Shown in pieces: positions 4,735 through 5,735 of a stretch of 5,735 nt of DNA. The DNA comes from an uncultured Flavobacterium sp. (GTDB lineage: Bacteria; Bacteroidota; Bacteroidia; Flavobacteriales; Flavobacteriaceae), in the NCBI RefSeq assembly GCF_946479975.1, contig NZ_CAMLIX010000280.1, forward strand, positions 1 to 5,735. Direction: 5' to 3'. A program made the position numbers and the translations under genes. A model generated the notes under the pieces. The model did not search any database, was not told the origin of the DNA, and was given only the letters and a program-made list of their open reading frames with translations. Position 1 is the stretch's first letter; each line of letters begins with the position of its first letter.

Positions 4735-5735
4735 CTAATTAGCTGCCACCATAAATTCCTCAGCTTTTTCTACCATATTATAACTTCCGCAGAAAAAAGG
4801 AACTCTTTCATGCAATTCAGTTGGCTGGATTTCCATGATTCTTCCAAAGCCGTCTGTTGCTTTTCCTCCTGCTTGTTCTGCTAAAAAGGCCATTGGATTA
4901 CATTCATACAATAAACGTAATTTCCCTTTTGGTGCTTTTGAACTTGTTGGATAAATATAAACGCCGCCTTTAATCATATTTCGATGAAAATCGGCTACTA
5001 AACTACCAATATATCTTGAAGTATAAGGTCGGTCTTCTTCTTCACGCTGGCAGTATTTTATGTAATTTTTTACGCCTTGCGGAAAATGAACATAATTTCC
5101 TTCGTTTACGGAATAAATATTTCCGTCTTTCGGAAATCTCATGTTTGGGTGCGAAAGGTAAAATGTACCAATTGCCGGATTCAATGTAAATCCGTTTACA
5201 CCATAACCTGTTGTGTAAACCAGCATTGTTGAAGTTCCATAAATTACATAGCCTGCTGCAACTTGATTGATTCCCGGTTGTAAAAAATCCTCGCTAGTTA
5301 CCGGAGTTCCCATTGGAGTAATTCTTCTGAAAACAGAAAAAATAGTTCCCACAGAAACATTAACATCAATGTTTGAAGATCCGTCAAGCGGATCCATTAA
5401 GATCACGTACTTATTATTATGACAGTTGTCGCTCCCCTGAACTGTAATAAAATCGTCGTTTTCTTCAGAAGCAATACCACAGACAATCTCACGGTTTATT
5501 AACGTCTGGATAAATACTTCGTTTGCATAGACATCTAATTTTTGCTGATCTTCACCTTGAATATTCTGCTCGCCCGCGGCGCCAATAATATCCACAAGTC
5601 CAGCTTGGTTTACTTTATGATTCACAACCTTGGCTGCCAATCGAATAGAGTTGATAATCCGGGAAAGTTCTCCCGAAGAATACTGAAATGCTTTTTGGTT
5701 CTCAATAATAAACTCTCCCAGTGTTTTATTGCGTT
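4735..5735 (-). CDS. fbp: class I fructose-1,6-bisphosphatase, 5' end beyond the window
   Basis: The enzyme hydrolyses fructose 1,6-bisphosphate to fructose 6-phosphate in gluconeogenesis, in the cytoplasm. The frame is open to the window edge and gives 332 visible residues beginning [16 protein letters not shown]. Class I enzymes are about 330-340 residues, so only about three or four codons including the start are missing. The TTG at 5640-5638 could be misread as a start, but it is an internal leucine (SIRLAAKVV): 31 conserved residues precede it in frame. The metal and catalytic sites are intact: ASEEND (visible residues 88-93) supplies the glutamates, [11 protein letters not shown] (113-123) supplies the aspartates and the phosphate loop, and LLYECNPM (274-281) supplies the later glutamate. 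KGGVYIYP (255-262) and [13 protein letters not shown] (239-251) are further family blocks. It converges on the TerB-like gene, ends in TAG, and is followed by a 7-base repeat. Its promoter lies outside the window. Confidence 0.97.
   Translation of the reverse strand, partial: RNKTLGEFIIENQKAFQYSSGELSRIINSIRLAAKVVNHKVNQAGLVDIIGAAGEQNIQGEDQQKLDVYANEVFIQTLINREIVCGIASEENDDFITVQGSDNCHNNKYVILMDPLDGSSNIDVNVSVGTIFSVFRRITPMGTPVTSEDFLQPGINQVAAGYVIYGTSTMLVYTTGYGVNGFTLNPAIGTFYLSHPNMRFPKDGNIYSVNEGNYVHFPQGVKNYIKYCQREEEDRPYTSRYIGSLVADFHRNMIKGGVYIYPTSSKAPKGKLRLLYECNPMAFLAEQAGGKATDGFGRIMEIQPTELHERVPFFCGSYNMVEKAEEFMVAAN

Noticed and set aside
4735..5640. fbp starting at TTG 5640
   Set aside because: Thirty-one in-frame residues typical of the family lie upstream up to the window edge, so the true start is outside.

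Overview
The window looks like the chromosome of a Flavobacterium or close relative (Bacteroidota, Flavobacteriia). The evidence is the low GC, A-rich leaders without strong Shine-Dalgarno sites, two exact matches to the Bacteroidota -7 promoter element TAnnTTTG, and protein sequences that read as flavobacterial orthologues, clearest for fructose-1,6-bisphosphatase. Family assignments come from recognising motifs by eye; no database was searched.

Layout: positions 1-68 hold no gene that can be assigned. A long inverted repeat (69-140) separates this edge from a tight leftward (minus strand) cluster. Read in its own direction the cluster is: a HupE/UreJ-like membrane protein (3536-2943), a deoxycytidylate deaminase (2938-2507), an S41 C-terminal processing peptidase (2506-929), a small NTF2/DUF4440-like protein (913-548) and a short lipoprotein (472-155). 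The first four genes are 0 to 15 bases apart and probably form an operon; the lipoprotein follows after 75 bases. A 168-base divergent promoter region (3537-3704) separates the cluster from a rightward TerB-like gene (3705-4136). At the right edge is a minus-strand fbp gene (4735-5735), complete except for the first few codons, which lie beyond the window.

The convergent gap between the TerB-like gene and fbp (4137-4734, 598 bases) is the unusual part. It contains no convincing gene but is highly organised and nearly mirror-symmetric. Both genes end in TAG and are followed at once by a degenerate 7-base repeat (consensus TNTTCAG) reading in the gene's own direction. Inside these lie two hairpin terminators of the same design. 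Between the terminators are two directly abutting copies of a 206-base unit, about 92% identical by hand alignment. Each unit carries a fixed series of short hairpins, and two of them, at opposite ends and in opposite orientation, share the leader CTACCRACNAGA. This resembles a composite palindromic repeat element or a structured non-coding RNA locus more than decayed coding DNA.

The proteins do not form one obvious pathway. They cover envelope protein processing (S41 peptidase), pyrimidine deoxynucleotide supply (dCMP deaminase), probable metal handling (HupE-like), gluconeogenesis (fbp) and small accessory proteins of unknown role.
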